NCBI RefSeq assembly: GCF_011250515.1
Contig: NZ_JAANOP010000002.1
Location: forward strand, 372,001-436,000
DNA from: Aquirufa ecclesiirivi
GTDB lineage: Bacteria; Bacteroidota; Bacteroidia; Cytophagales; Spirosomataceae
Direction of reading: 5' to 3'
DNA: 64,000 nucleotides
How positions within the stretch are numbered: the stretch's first letter is position 1; every line of letters starts with the position of its first letter. Below, one piece after another: positions 52,880-62,496 of this stretch. The translations under genes and the position numbers were made by a program. Below the pieces are notes generated by a model, which saw nothing but the letters and a program-made list of their open reading frames with translations, was not told the origin of the DNA and did not search any database.

Positions 52880-53707
52880 ATGGAAGGTTTTGAGAGTATT
52901 GATTTACAAGAATTTTCCAAGCGAGATTGGAATAACTTGGAACAAAACTCTCCCTTTTACCCACATCGATTAGATTTTTTTATCCTTTTAATCATTACAA
53001 AAGGTTCTGTACGACATAAAGTTGATTTAAAAGAATTCTTAGTGCAAGAAAATGAATGTTTGATTATTTCTCCCAATCAAATTCATGCCCTAAATACTGA
53101 ATCTGAATACCATGGTCATATGTTTCTTTTCACCAAAGAATACTTAATGAACTATTTTACGCCAAATACGTATTTTTATATTTCTCAATTATTCAATTAC
53201 CATCTATTTAATCCTGTTTATCAGTTAGATCAATGCATGATGGATTATGCGGGAAGAGTAGCTTCAGAATACGTTTACAGCCCTTATGTACTTAAAAACC
53301 AAATTATTTCATCCCTATTTTCCATCATTCTTTACAAATTAAATAATAGAAACTTACTTCTTCAATCCATCCAAAACTCCAAGCAAGGTTTTGATTTATT
53401 TGAAAAATTCAAAAACTTAATTGAAGAAGAATACCACAACAGTAGGAATGTGAATGATTATGCAGACAAAATGAATATCTCCTATAAACACCTCAATGAG
53501 ATTTCTAAGAGATTTACGAATAGAACTGCCAAGGAGTTTTTAGATGATTACATTATCCTTGAAATCAAGAGAAAACTTAGCTCTACTAGCCTTTCGGTCA
53601 AGGAAATTTGCTTCAATATTGGCTTTGACGAACCAACTAATTTAATTAAATATTTTAAGAAAGCTACTGGAATCACTCCGCTTGAATTTAGATCACAGAA
53701 CAAATAA
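52880..53707 (+). CDS. AraC family transcriptional regulator
   Basis: The 275-residue protein has an N-terminal cupin-like sensing region (about 1-150), with GSVRHKVDLKEFLVQENECLIISPNQ split over strands, and a C-terminal AraC DNA-binding domain (about 175-275). The two helix-turn-helices are in DYADKMNISYKHLNEISK and VKEICFNIGFDEPTNLIKYF, ending ATGITPLEFR. The ATG at 52880 follows AGAGGA, a good ribosome-binding site; an upstream TTG at 52838 is in frame. No target gene is adjacent. A terminator follows. Confidence 0.9.
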   Translation: MEGFESIDLQEFSKRDWNNLEQNSPFYPHRLDFFILLIITKGSVRHKVDLKEFLVQENECLIISPNQIHALNTESEYHGHMFLFTKEYLMNYFTPNTYFYISQLFNYHLFNPVYQLDQCMMDYAGRVASEYVYSPYVLKNQIISSLFSIILYKLNNRNLLLQSIQNSKQGFDLFEKFKNLIEEEYHNSRNVNDYADKMNISYKHLNEISKRFTNRTAKEFLDDYIILEIKRKLSSTSLSVKEICFNIGFDEPTNLIKYFKKATGITPLEFRSQNK

Positions 53708-53883
53708 GGTTTCATATTTACCATGAACAGTCATAAATTAACCTTTGGGTAACAATAAATTTTGATGAATTTTGTTGAGTTATAATTTAGGAATAAGTCT
53801 ATTTATGATATTGAGTAAGTCATTGATAGTTAAAATATTATTTAATTCCGCCTTTTAATTACCAAATCCTGTGTTCATATAAT

Positions 53884-53920
53884 AAGGTGTAAACATGAAC
53901 TTGTTTACACCTTTCTTTTT
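53884..53920 (+). terminator. Intrinsic terminator after the AraC gene
   Basis: AAGGTGTAAACA and TGTTTACACCTT form a perfect 12-bp stem with a 6-base loop, followed by TCTTTTT. It lies 176 bases after the AraC stop and just before the stop of the opposing phosphoesterase gene. Confidence 0.85.
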
Positions 53921-53925
53921 ATACC

Positions 53926-54462
53926 CTATTTACCTTCTTCCAGCATTTCTTTGGGTACTTTTCTATTTCGTTCCATTTGAATAATTTCTACATCAAATAT
54001 TCTGGATCCATCTATTTTGAGCTGTATAGCTGTCTGTATAGGATGAAAACCATGCTGACCTGCTGCACCTGGATTTATAAAGAGCATGTTATTTCTTTTG
54101 ATATCTCGCTTGACTTGTAAAATATGAGAATGTCCACAAACAAAGATTTGGGGAATACCTTGAGAAAATGCCTCATAAGCATCAGGTTTGTAGGAAGATG
54201 GTGCTCCAGCAATATGCGTCATGGCAATATTGACTTCTTCGCAACGAAAACGCATAATTTTAGGGTACATATTACGGATGGTTCGATCATCTATATTCCC
54301 ATACACGCCCGCTATTGGTTTTTTGTAAGCAATTAATTGATCAGCTAGTTGTACAGAGCCCCAATCACCAGCATGCCATATCTGATCACAGGATTCTACA
54401 TGAGGGAGCAACCTAGGATCTAAATAGGAATGCGTATCCGAAATGATCAATATTTTCTTCAC
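53926..54462 (-). CDS. YfcE/MJ0936-type metallophosphoesterase
   Basis: This 178-residue cytoplasmic phosphodiesterase-like protein has metal-site motifs ILIISDTHSYLD, IWHAGDWG, VYGNIDDR, MTHIAGAP and VCGHSHILQV, in the standard family order. Family members hydrolyse phosphodiesters in vitro, and physiological substrates are mostly unknown. It starts one base after the zinc phospholipase-like gene stop and is the last gene of the HTCS unit. Confidence 0.93.
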   Translation of the reverse strand: MKKILIISDTHSYLDPRLLPHVESCDQIWHAGDWGSVQLADQLIAYKKPIAGVYGNIDDRTIRNMYPKIMRFRCEEVNIAMTHIAGAPSSYKPDAYEAFSQGIPQIFVCGHSHILQVKRDIKRNNMLFINPGAAGQHGFHPIQTAIQLKIDGSRIFDVEIIQMERNRKVPKEMLEEGK

Positions 54463-54463
54463 C

Positions 54464-55471
54464 CTACTCAGCCCTTATATTTTTTTTGACAGAAATCAAT
54501 AATTTATCTGAAATTAAGCTATTGGCTAGCCAAGCTTTTTTCTCAGCTTGAAAGGCAAGCAACAGCTCCTTGTTTATCTGAGTATTTGAATTCACCCAAC
54601 TAGGAGAACCAGAATCTTTATATGCTGAATACCAAAATGAGGCTACTCGGTGAGCTGAAACCAACATACGGTCCTGTACCTTATCGCCCAATCGATGGCC
54701 ATAAGCTTGAATAAATTCTTTGGTGTAATAATTTAAGGTTCTGCCATTTCTCACTACCTGCATATGTTTCTTTTCTACACCTACGGCTGCCGTTACTTCC
54801 TTTTCTACTTGAAAAAGTTCAGGCAACATGGCATGAGATTCCATTAAAATCTCAAAAATAAAGTCCTGAGGTTTGGCGATATACACCAATGGCTTTGATT
54901 GGTATTTGGCTAATTGATATTGCGACAATTGCTCCTCAGGAACCAAACTTTCCCAAAGTGCATGTAAGCCTTTTTGACCCGTCAATTGTCCATCATGATT
55001 TTTAGTGGTATGCAGTGGAACATGAGCATCTGCCACATAGTGACCAAGATCTGCGGCATAAAACAATACCGAATCTTTCATTTCCTTTTTAAAGGCATTA
55101 ACTAATTTTCCATAAACACGAACTACCTCCCAAGGTACTAAACCTTCCTTACGAAGCGAATCCAAACCATATTTAGCCACGGCGGCAGAATATTCATGAG
55201 GAATATCGGTTTTGTAATTTGATCCAAAAATGGCTGCATCCATATCCAAATAATGCTTTACATCTTCGGTTTTATCTTCATTTCTTCGCACATCTGGTCG
55301 AACAGATTGATTCACTAAATAGTCTTGATTTGCAAAAAAATAAGTTCCAAGCGGATCCGGTAAAGCATAAATAGACACTTGCTGTAAGGTTTTATGCGCT
55401 AAAAAACCCCATGAAGAGATGAATAGGGTAAAAGGAATAAACAATAAAAATAAATACTTAGGATTTTTCAT
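54464..55471 (-). CDS. Zinc-dependent phospholipase C/S1-P1 nuclease-like protein
   Basis: The 335-residue protein has a signal peptide ending near LFISS, so the mature N-terminus would begin WGFLAHKTLQQ. In this family an N-terminal Trp and an early His ligate zinc. Further probable ligands are in YAADLGHYVADAHVPLHTT and in DAAIFG/DVKHYLDMD. It could cleave phospholipids or nucleic acids outside the cytoplasm. The ATG at 55471 lies inside the end of the HTCS gene, a 14-base overlap. Confidence 0.8.
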   Translation of the reverse strand: MKNPKYLFLLFIPFTLFISSWGFLAHKTLQQVSIYALPDPLGTYFFANQDYLVNQSVRPDVRRNEDKTEDVKHYLDMDAAIFGSNYKTDIPHEYSAAVAKYGLDSLRKEGLVPWEVVRVYGKLVNAFKKEMKDSVLFYAADLGHYVADAHVPLHTTKNHDGQLTGQKGLHALWESLVPEEQLSQYQLAKYQSKPLVYIAKPQDFIFEILMESHAMLPELFQVEKEVTAAVGVEKKHMQVVRNGRTLNYYTKEFIQAYGHRLGDKVQDRMLVSAHRVASFWYSAYKDSGSPSWVNSNTQINKELLLAFQAEKKAWLANSLISDKLLISVKKNIRAE

Positions 55472-58400
55472 CTTGAATTTGTTGAATGAATGATTTGGGG
55501 GATTTCCCATATTGTTTTTTAAAGGCACGCGTAAAATAAGCAGGATCATTAAATCCCACTTGGTATGCTACTTCGGATATATTAAACTCAGAATTTTCTA
55601 ACAATAATTTAGCCTGCTGCAAACGAATAGATCGAATAAACTCGTTTCCAGCCAAAGATGTTAGATTTTTAAGTTTACGATACAACTGCATTTTGCTCAT
55701 ATCTAAGCCCTTTTCTAAATCATCCACGTCAAACTCTGCGACAGAAAGATGATCGATGACCAACTGGGTGGCTTTTTGCAAAAAAGGATCTTCATAAACA
55801 GGCGGTTTCCCTTCACTAAGCCCTTGTTGAATGATCTGCTTTTGCCAGTTTTTGCGCATTCTTTCCTTAGTCTCCAGCAATTTATTCACACGAATTTCTA
55901 AAATATCCGCGTTAAATGGCTTTGATACAAAATCATCAGCCCCGGCTTGCATGCCTTCAATCTGGCTTTCATGAGAACTCTTGGAAGTTAAAATCAACAA
56001 AGGAATGTGATTGGTCTTCGGATTTTGTCGTAAGGCCCTACACAAATTTACCCCACTCATCCCAGGCATCATCCAGTCGGTAATTACTACATCAGGAATA
56101 AACTTCAGAGCCATTTCTAATGCTTCCTCGCCCCTTTCGGCTTGAATAATCTGGAATCTATTCTTGAAAATATCAGAGATAAACAGACGCATCTCTGCAT
56201 GATCATCTACAACCATCAGTATTTGTCTTTCTTGTTCAATCTCTAACTCATTAAGATTTTTGATGGCCGATATTGGCTCATTTGAAGGAAATATACTGTA
56301 TGAATGTATCCAAGATGGGTCAAAGTCGTTTTTAGTCACAGGGAATTCAATACAAAAATCACTTCCTTTCCCTAATTCACTAGTCACTTGAATATGCCCC
56401 AAATGTAGTTCCATTAATTCTTTGCATAAGGAAAGCCCCACACCTGTTCCTACTCGACCTATGGAATCTGGCACTTGATAAAAACGATCAAAGATATGAG
56501 GTAAATGAGTTGAATCTATTCCTTTACCAGTATCCAATACATGGATTTTCACTTCTTGTACTTCTTCTGAATCCGCCTTGAATTGCTTCACCAAATCCAT
56601 CCTTAGTGCGATTGTACCATCCTCTGGCGTATGTTTAAAGGCGTTAGAAAGCAAATTGCTGATACATTTTTCAATAATATCTGCATCATAAAAGACAAAC
56701 AATGAATCCATGGGAGCTGTCCATTTCAACTTGATTTGTTTTTGTATAGCATAAGTCTCGAATCCTTGCAAAATACCATTCACTTGTAAAATCAAATCAT
56801 GCTGAGCAATAACAGGCTGCTGTTTTCCCGCTTCAATTTTAGACAAATCCAATAATTGATTGATCAGATGTAAGAGTTTTTGGGCATTTTGATAAATGGC
56901 CAAAACCCGTGATTTCTGCTCTTTGTTAGCCTGGGTATTATTTAAAAAATATTTCTCTAACGGACTGATAATCAACGTTAATGGTGTTCTTAATTCATGA
57001 GAAATATTGGTAAAGAAATGCGTTTTAACTTGTTCCAATTCGCGAATACGTTCTTTTTCTATTTCTTTCATCCGCAGATCCGTTTTAAATGCCTCGCGGA
57101 TACGAACTTCACGCATAAAACCAAAAACCATTCCTAACAAGATCAAAGTATACAATCCATAAGCCCACCAAGTTCTATACCAAGGCGGTAAAACGGTAAT
57201 TTTTAACTCGAAGGGTTTCTCTCCCCATACCCCATCTGAATTGGTTGCCTTTACTTTAAAAATATAATCTCCTGGATTTAAATTGGTGTAAGTGGCAGTA
57301 CGCTGTGTTCCAACCTCATTCCATTCTTTATCAAAACCATCTAAATAATAGGCATATCGGTTATTTTTGGGCCTTTGGTATTCCAATGCCACGAAATCAA
57401 GACTAAAAACCGTTTGATCTGGTTGAAGAATTAAGTGCTTGGTTAGCAGGATATCTTTCTCTAATGGGGAATTCTCCTCTCCCACTTTAACCGGTTTATT
57501 AAATATTTTTAAACCTGTCAAATAAATAGGAGGAATATCCATTTTCATCCTCAAACTATCTGCCTTGATGTAGTTTAGGCCATTAGCTCCTCCAAAAAAT
57601 AACCAGTCTTTGGAATTTTGTCCATAAGCTTGGGCTAAGAACTCTTTACCTTGAAGACCGTCTAATTCATTAAAATTGACAAATTTAAGCGTCTTAGCAT
57701 TCATTTTAGAAATTCCACCATTGGTACTTATCCAAAGATTTCCTTGTTTATCTTCCATCATACTTCTCAAAGTATTGGAAGCTAAACCATCAGCCACGGT
57801 AAAATTTCGAAAGCCTTTTCCTGGTCCTAAAAACAAATGCAATCCACCTCCATTGGTCAACACCCAAATCCGTTTATTCCGATCTTGGAATATTTTGGTA
57901 ATGTTGTTGTAGCGAATCCCATTGACTAATCCATTTTTTTCAATGTGGGTCAACTGTTTAGAACTTATGTTGTAGATATAAATTCCAAAACCCGTGGTAC
58001 CTATCCAAATTTGCTTGTTTTCATCTACTAAAAGACTCGATATATTTTTAGCAACAAAATTTTTAACTCCTAAAGCGGGATATGGGATTCTGTATTTTTT
58101 GCTGGAAATATCAAATTCAATGACTCCTAATCCAGCTGTTCCTAGCAATAATTTATCCCCCATTAAATTCATGGCAGTTAAATTGGCAGCACGATTACCC
58201 AATTGATAAGGATAGGCTATTTGCTTTCTTTGAGGAGTTAAATTGATCAGACCATGCCCCCAAACACCTATCCATAAATTACCTTCTGTATCAGACTGCA
58301 AAATATTGACATCAAAATCCGCCACGGGATTTAATTTATTGACCCCAGCATTATTAACAATGTGATCAATTTTCCCTGTTTTGTAATTGAAATACGATAA

Positions 58401-59558
58401 ACCCACATTCAAACCAATCCAAACTCCATTAGGGTCCGTTTTACTGGCACTAATCGCGGTCACCTTATTACTTAACAGGCCTTGTAAAGTATTAGGTTTA
58501 TACCGTAAAATGGAAAATCGTGGTTTTTGAAAAAAAGCAATATTTAAACCTGCTTCCCAAGTTCCCACCCAGGTATTTAGGTTCGCGTCGGTAAATAGAC
58601 TGGTCACTGAAAATGAACTAATCCCTAAATCGGGATCTGGGTTAGACGATATTTGATAATAGGAAGAAAAGACTTCCTTATTTAATACATAAACACCATT
58701 ATCCGTACCTATCCACAAATTCTGATAGGCGTCTTTGGTTAAACTAGTAACAATATTCTGCCTACTTAATGGGTTTGATGCATTATAAAAAACTCGTGCA
58801 AAACGCTGATTTTGAGGATTAAAACGGAATAGTCCGCGCCCTTCTGTACCTACAAGGATATCTCCATTCGATGATTCGTTAATAACACGAACCCGATAAT
58901 CAGGCGTATTATTGTTTTCTGCCAATTTAAAAGGTAAATAAGACCTTGGTCCCAAACGAGAGATCAATAAACCTGTTCTGGTTCCAAGCCAGATAGACCC
59001 TTTGGAATGTCGATAAATCCTCACGACATCGGCCATCATAGGGTTTTTTACATCTGATTCACTGGCAATCAATTTGTTTTCCCGTGTATCATAAATTAAT
59101 ATGCCTAATCCAGTGGCAGAAACCATGACACGGTGATTCCCTAAATTCAAAATAGATGAAACCGTCATGGATGAAAAATCTTCACCATTGGGTCCCTTAC
59201 TAAATCGATATACTTTACCTGTTGCTAAGTCGATTTTATTTAATCCAGCATTACGAGTACCTGCCCACATATTGCCTTCATCATCTTCACACATAGTGAA
59301 AATATCGCTACCACTGAGCGTGGTAGAATCTGAAGGGTCGCTTCGGAATACAACAAAATTATTCCCATCATAGCGATTTAGGCCGTCGGAAGTAGCAAAC
59401 CAAAGGAAACCTTTTTTATCCTGAATAATTTTGGAGATGGTACTTTGCGACAATCCAGAGGCCGTAGTCAAACGTTCATATCGCTGACTTTTCTGAGCCA
59501 ACAAAAGATGATTGACACTTAATAATAAAATCAAGAAAAGGCGAAAATGTCGTTTCAA
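55458..59558 (-). CDS. Hybrid two-component regulator (HTCS)
   Basis: This 1366-residue protein has a signal peptide (MKRHFRLFLILLLSV to about LLLAQ), about 14 Reg_prop beta-propeller repeats (about 30-700, e.g. GFLWFATSDGLNRYDG), a Y_Y_Y domain (about 710-785), one TM segment (about 792-815), HisKA with His854 in NISHELRTPLTLI, HATPase_c, a receiver domain with Asp1161 in VVITDWMMPGMSG, and an AraC helix-turn-helix (about 1265-1366). It senses a periplasmic ligand and controls transcription. The start codon is TTG; no ATG precedes the signal peptide. Such proteins usually govern glycan-use loci, but no SusC/SusD genes adjoin it. Confidence 0.95.
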   Translation of the reverse strand: MKRHFRLFLILLLSVNHLLLAQKSQRYERLTTASGLSQSTISKIIQDKKGFLWFATSDGLNRYDGNNFVVFRSDPSDSTTLSGSDIFTMCEDDEGNMWAGTRNAGLNKIDLATGKVYRFSKGPNGEDFSSMTVSSILNLGNHRVMVSATGLGILIYDTRENKLIASESDVKNPMMADVVRIYRHSKGSIWLGTRTGLLISRLGPRSYLPFKLAENNNTPDYRVRVINESSNGDILVGTEGRGLFRFNPQNQRFARVFYNASNPLSRQNIVTSLTKDAYQNLWIGTDNGVYVLNKEVFSSYYQISSNPDPDLGISSFSVTSLFTDANLNTWVGTWEAGLNIAFFQKPRFSILRYKPNTLQGLLSNKVTAISASKTDPNGVWIGLNVGLSYFNYKTGKIDHIVNNAGVNKLNPVADFDVNILQSDTEGNLWIGVWGHGLINLTPQRKQIAYPYQLGNRAANLTAMNLMGDKLLLGTAGLGVIEFDISSKKYRIPYPALGVKNFVAKNISSLLVDENKQIWIGTTGFGIYIYNISSKQLTHIEKNGLVNGIRYNNITKIFQDRNKRIWVLTNGGGLHLFLGPGKGFRNFTVADGLASNTLRSMMEDKQGNLWISTNGGISKMNAKTLKFVNFNELDGLQGKEFLAQAYGQNSKDWLFFGGANGLNYIKADSLRMKMDIPPIYLTGLKIFNKPVKVGEENSPLEKDILLTKHLILQPDQTVFSLDFVALEYQRPKNNRYAYYLDGFDKEWNEVGTQRTATYTNLNPGDYIFKVKATNSDGVWGEKPFELKITVLPPWYRTWWAYGLYTLILLGMVFGFMREVRIREAFKTDLRMKEIEKERIRELEQVKTHFFTNISHELRTPLTLIISPLEKYFLNNTQANKEQKSRVLAIYQNAQKLLHLINQLLDLSKIEAGKQQPVIAQHDLILQVNGILQGFETYAIQKQIKLKWTAPMDSLFVFYDADIIEKCISNLLSNAFKHTPEDGTIALRMDLVKQFKADSEEVQEVKIHVLDTGKGIDSTHLPHIFDRFYQVPDSIGRVGTGVGLSLCKELMELHLGHIQVTSELGKGSDFCIEFPVTKNDFDPSWIHSYSIFPSNEPISAIKNLNELEIEQERQILMVVDDHAEMRLFISDIFKNRFQIIQAERGEEALEMALKFIPDVVITDWMMPGMSGVNLCRALRQNPKTNHIPLLILTSKSSHESQIEGMQAGADDFVSKPFNADILEIRVNKLLETKERMRKNWQKQIIQQGLSEGKPPVYEDPFLQKATQLVIDHLSVAEFDVDDLEKGLDMSKMQLYRKLKNLTSLAGNEFIRSIRLQQAKLLLENSEFNISEVAYQVGFNDPAYFTRAFKKQYGKSPKSFIQQIQDEKS

Positions 59559-59861
59559 GAGAATAATTGTGCAGGATAGTAAAAACTAAAATTAGAAAAT
59601 TATTCCCGAATCCTGAGCTGATTTATCCCTTATTGGAATAAAAGCTTGTATCAAAATAGCTCTCCAAAGACTGATTAAAAGGTAAATTTTACCGTTAAAA
59701 TCTTTCAAAATGCCCATTCTGCAAGATATATCCTGATATATGAAAGATTTGTCCTAAAGTATCCAAGCAATGAAACTTAATTTTGAACACGATTTAAGAC
59801 AAAATAATTTAGTTTTTGTCCTAAAGCTTCTCCATCTATTAAAATTTACCTGAATCAAATT
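59559..59861. other. Regulatory gap between HTCS and GntR genes, with repeated and palindromic motifs
   Basis: No coding frame is seen. TTTGTCCTAAAG occurs twice as a direct repeat (59748-59759 and 59815-59826). ATATATC-CT-GATATAT is a 16-base perfect inverted repeat (59726-59741). These could be operators for the divergent regulators. TAATTTTG at 59778-59785 is an exact -7 match pointing at the GntR gene. Confidence 0.5.
59778..59785 (+). promoter_or_regulatory. Candidate -7 element for the GntR gene
   Basis: TAATTTTG matches TAnnTTTG exactly, about 76 bases before the GntR ATG. It lies between the two copies of the 12-base direct repeat, as would suit repression. The nearest TTG is 26 bases upstream, longer than typical. 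Confidence 0.4.
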
Positions 59862-60890
59862 ATGAATAAATCATTTGTTTCGTTTTCTGGCAGAAATTTT
59901 GACAATAAATTGCCGAAATACCAGCAATTAATTAATTCACTTCTTCAAGATATTGAGATGGGAGAATTGAAGCCAGGAGAGCGGCTTCCATCCATCAATG
60001 AAGCTTCAGAAGAATGTTACTTGTCCAGAGATACAGTAGAAAGAGCCTACACCGAATTACACAAAATGGGAGCCATTACTTCCATTTTCAGAAAAGGATA
60101 TTTCATTTCTAATTCTTCCTTGAAACTAAAAACAAAAGTGATGTTTTTAGTTGGTAAAATTACCGATACAAATAAAGCCATCTTCAATTCATTCAATGAG
60201 GCGGTAGGTAAAAATGTACTTGTAGATATTTTTACGTATCAATACAAGACGCGCCAATTTCAAGAAATTTTAGGTCAGCAGTTGGGTAATTACCACTATT
60301 ATGTCATTATGCCACATTTGATTGAAGAGGAAGAGGAGAACATCAAGTGTTTAAAGAAAATTGCGGGAGATCGATTGATCTTATTGGACCAACAATTTGA
60401 AAGCATACAAAATACGCATGCGAGTATTGTTTGTCATCCCAAATCACAAATCATTCAAGAGTTTACCAACCATACAAACCTGTTTCAAAAATACCGTTGC
60501 TTAAATCTCGTGCTTACCGAAGAAGAATACTTCGATGCGGAATTTATCAATGGCTGTGGAGATTTCTGTGAATCCATCAACATGGATTTTAAAGTATTGG
60601 ATGGTCTGGACGGAGAAGAATTAAACCAAGGTGAATTGTACTTCACGTTAGATGATTCCGACTTAATTCAGGCCATCAAATACGCAGATAAGCAAAACTG
60701 GAAATTAGGACAAGATATGGGAATCATTTCCTACAATGATCAAGGATATAAAGAAATATTATCAGGAGGAATCACCGTACTTTCCAATCAACCTGAGAAA
60801 ATCGGTCGAAGAGCAGCAGCCCTTATTGGAGAAAGCTATAAGACTACAGAAGAAATTGATCTACAATTGATCGTAAGACTATCACTTTAG
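59862..60890 (+). CDS. GntR family regulator with periplasmic-binding-protein-like domain
   Basis: This 342-residue protein has an N-terminal GntR winged helix-turn-helix (about 16-85) with YQQLINSLLQDIEMGELKPG, then RLPSINEASEECYLSRDTVE, and a C-terminal LacI/PBP-like sensing domain (about 90-342) with VMFLVGKITDTNKAIFNSF, YYVIMPHLIEEEE, LILLDQQFE and IISYNDQGYKEIL. This GntR-LacI fusion is found in Bacteroidota, often for sugar catabolism genes. The ligand is unknown. It is divergent from the HTCS gene. Confidence 0.88.
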   Translation: MNKSFVSFSGRNFDNKLPKYQQLINSLLQDIEMGELKPGERLPSINEASEECYLSRDTVERAYTELHKMGAITSIFRKGYFISNSSLKLKTKVMFLVGKITDTNKAIFNSFNEAVGKNVLVDIFTYQYKTRQFQEILGQQLGNYHYYVIMPHLIEEEEENIKCLKKIAGDRLILLDQQFESIQNTHASIVCHPKSQIIQEFTNHTNLFQKYRCLNLVLTEEEYFDAEFINGCGDFCESINMDFKVLDGLDGEELNQGELYFTLDDSDLIQAIKYADKQNWKLGQDMGIISYNDQGYKEILSGGITVLSNQPEKIGRRAAALIGESYKTTEEIDLQLIVRLSL

Positions 60891-60906
60891 GGTTTAATTT
60901 TGTGGA

Positions 60907-60940
60907 AACGGGTCATGAAATTCATGACTCGTTTTTTTTA
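60907..60940 (+). terminator. Intrinsic terminator after the GntR gene, overlapping queG
   Basis: AACGGGTCATG and CATGACTCGTT form an 11-bp stem with one G-T pair and a 5-base loop, followed by a run of T to 60939. The right arm and T run also encode the last codons and stop of the opposing queG gene, so the terminator is embedded in its coding end. Confidence 0.85.
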
Positions 60941-61863
60941 TTTACATAATTTATGTTTCGTTGTAGGCCTGTAATTTTAGTCCTTTTAATGGCTGAATAA
61001 TGAAATAGTTCTTTAAATACCTCTTCCGACAAAGATTCCCAATCTCCCCTTTCCATCGCTAAGAATGCAGGTTTCGCTTCCAACCTGGGTTCTTGATGTG
61101 CTTTGGAAAAGCGATTCCAAGGACAAACATCTTGGCAAATATCACATCCAAAAACCCAATCTTGGAAATCCGATTTCATCGATGCAGGAATACCTTCTTT
61201 CAATTCAATGGTAAAATAGGAGATACATTTTGAACCATCTACCCAATATGGGCTTAAAGCATCAGTAGGACAAGCGTCAATACATCGGGTACAGGTCCCA
61301 CAGAAATCCTTAATGGGTCCGTCAGGTTCAGCAGGTAGGTCAATTAGTAATTCTGCAATAAAATAAAAACTACCTTGTTTCGGTATAATCAAGTTACCAT
61401 TTTTACCCATCCAGCCTAAACCCGATTTTTTTGCCCAAGCTTTTTCTAAAACAGGAGCTGAATCTACAAACATTCGACCCGAAATTTCACCTAAATCCTC
61501 CTGGAGCTTATCCCACAAAATTTGCATTTTATCCTTTACCACCCGGTGGTAATCTTCACCATAGGCATATTTGGAAATCTTAAAATGATGATTTAATGGT
61601 ATAAGTTCTGGACTAGGAAAATAATTGAATACTAAAGAAACCACTGTCTGACAGCCCTCTACTAATTTTCTAGGATCTAAACGCTTATCAAAATGATTAG
61701 CCATATAAGCCATTTCTCCCTGCAATCCTTGATTTAACCAAGCCTCCAAACGAGGAGCTTCTTCTTCTAAAAAGTCAGCCTTGGATATTCCACAAAAAGA
61801 AAAACCCACTTCAAAGGCGCGATTTTTAATTAATGAAGAAACTTGTTTGGGATCTCGTGTCAT
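60922..61863 (-). CDS. queG: Epoxyqueuosine reductase
   Basis: QueG reduces epoxyqueuosine to queuosine in the wobble position of tRNAs, using cobalamin and two 4Fe-4S clusters. The 313-residue protein has the family stretch [20 protein letters not shown], the ferredoxin motif [17 protein letters not shown] and the second cluster [16 protein letters not shown]. The ATG at 61863 (MTRDPKQV) was preferred to a TTG at 61899. It is shorter than E. coli QueG (379) because the C-terminal repeat region is missing, as is common outside gammaproteobacteria. Its end overlaps a terminator. Confidence 0.96.
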   Translation of the reverse strand: MTRDPKQVSSLIKNRAFEVGFSFCGISKADFLEEEAPRLEAWLNQGLQGEMAYMANHFDKRLDPRKLVEGCQTVVSLVFNYFPSPELIPLNHHFKISKYAYGEDYHRVVKDKMQILWDKLQEDLGEISGRMFVDSAPVLEKAWAKKSGLGWMGKNGNLIIPKQGSFYFIAELLIDLPAEPDGPIKDFCGTCTRCIDACPTDALSPYWVDGSKCISYFTIELKEGIPASMKSDFQDWVFGCDICQDVCPWNRFSKAHQEPRLEAKPAFLAMERGDWESLSEEVFKELFHYSAIKRTKITGLQRNINYVNKKNES

Positions 61864-61928
61864 ATTCCTAAAATTACGAAGATGCCTTATCTCTGCCAAA
61901 CTGTCATAAAATACTTTTTGGCTTATGA

Positions 61929-61959
61929 TTTGCGAGGCTATGAAAGCGTATTAATTTTG
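61929..61959 (+). promoter_or_regulatory. Consensus promoter of grpE-dnaJ giving a leaderless or near-leaderless mRNA
   Basis: TTTG (61929-61932), a 19-base spacer and TAATTTTG (61952-61959) match the Bacteroidota TTTG-N19-TAnnTTTG promoter exactly. The grpE ATG starts 5 bases after the last base, so transcription should begin at or beside the start codon. No heat-shock CIRCE element (TTAGCACTC-N9-GAGTGCTAA) is visible. Confidence 0.7.
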
Positions 61960-61963
61960 CCTT

Positions 61964-62488
61964 ATGAAAAAGAAAGAAAACGAGAATAATTTAGAGGAAG
62001 AGAAAATTCCAGCCGAAAATCAGGAAAATTTGACAGATAACGAAGAGACAGAAACACAAGAGACTCCTACAGATGAGTTGGCAGAAATGAAGGAAAAATA
62101 CCTTCGCTTGTATTCTGACTTTGAAAATTTCAGAAAGCGGACAGCCAAAGAGAAAGTAGAATTAATCCAAACAGCATCTGCAGGATTGATTGTAGAATTA
62201 CTTCCTGTCATCGATGATTACGAACGCGCTCTAGCCAATGCTCCCGAAGGAGAAATTTCAGAAGGTATTCAATTAATTTTTGCCAAAATCAATTCGGTTT
62301 TACAATCGAAAGGATTAAAAGAATTACATGCCAAAGGTGAAGTATTTGATGCGGAAATTCATGATTGCATTACGCAATTTGCCGCACCAACAGAAGCCGA
62401 TAAAGGCAAAGTGATAGAAGTGATTGAAAAAGGATATACGTTACACGAAAAAGTCATCCGCTTTGCGAAAGTGGTGGTTGGTAATTAA
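61964..62488 (+). CDS. grpE: Nucleotide exchange factor GrpE
   Basis: GrpE releases ADP from DnaK in the Hsp70 cycle. The 174-residue protein has an acidic disordered N-terminus (about 1-40, many Glu and Asn), a coiled coil (about 40-75) with [20 protein letters not shown], and the beta domain with the GrpE signature [13 protein letters not shown] and [20 protein letters not shown]. dnaJ follows 8 bases later. dnaK is not in the window. Confidence 0.97.
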   Translation: MKKKENENNLEEEKIPAENQENLTDNEETETQETPTDELAEMKEKYLRLYSDFENFRKRTAKEKVELIQTASAGLIVELLPVIDDYERALANAPEGEISEGIQLIFAKINSVLQSKGLKELHAKGEVFDAEIHDCITQFAAPTEADKGKVIEVIEKGYTLHEKVIRFAKVVVGN

Positions 62489-62496
62489 TAAGTAAA

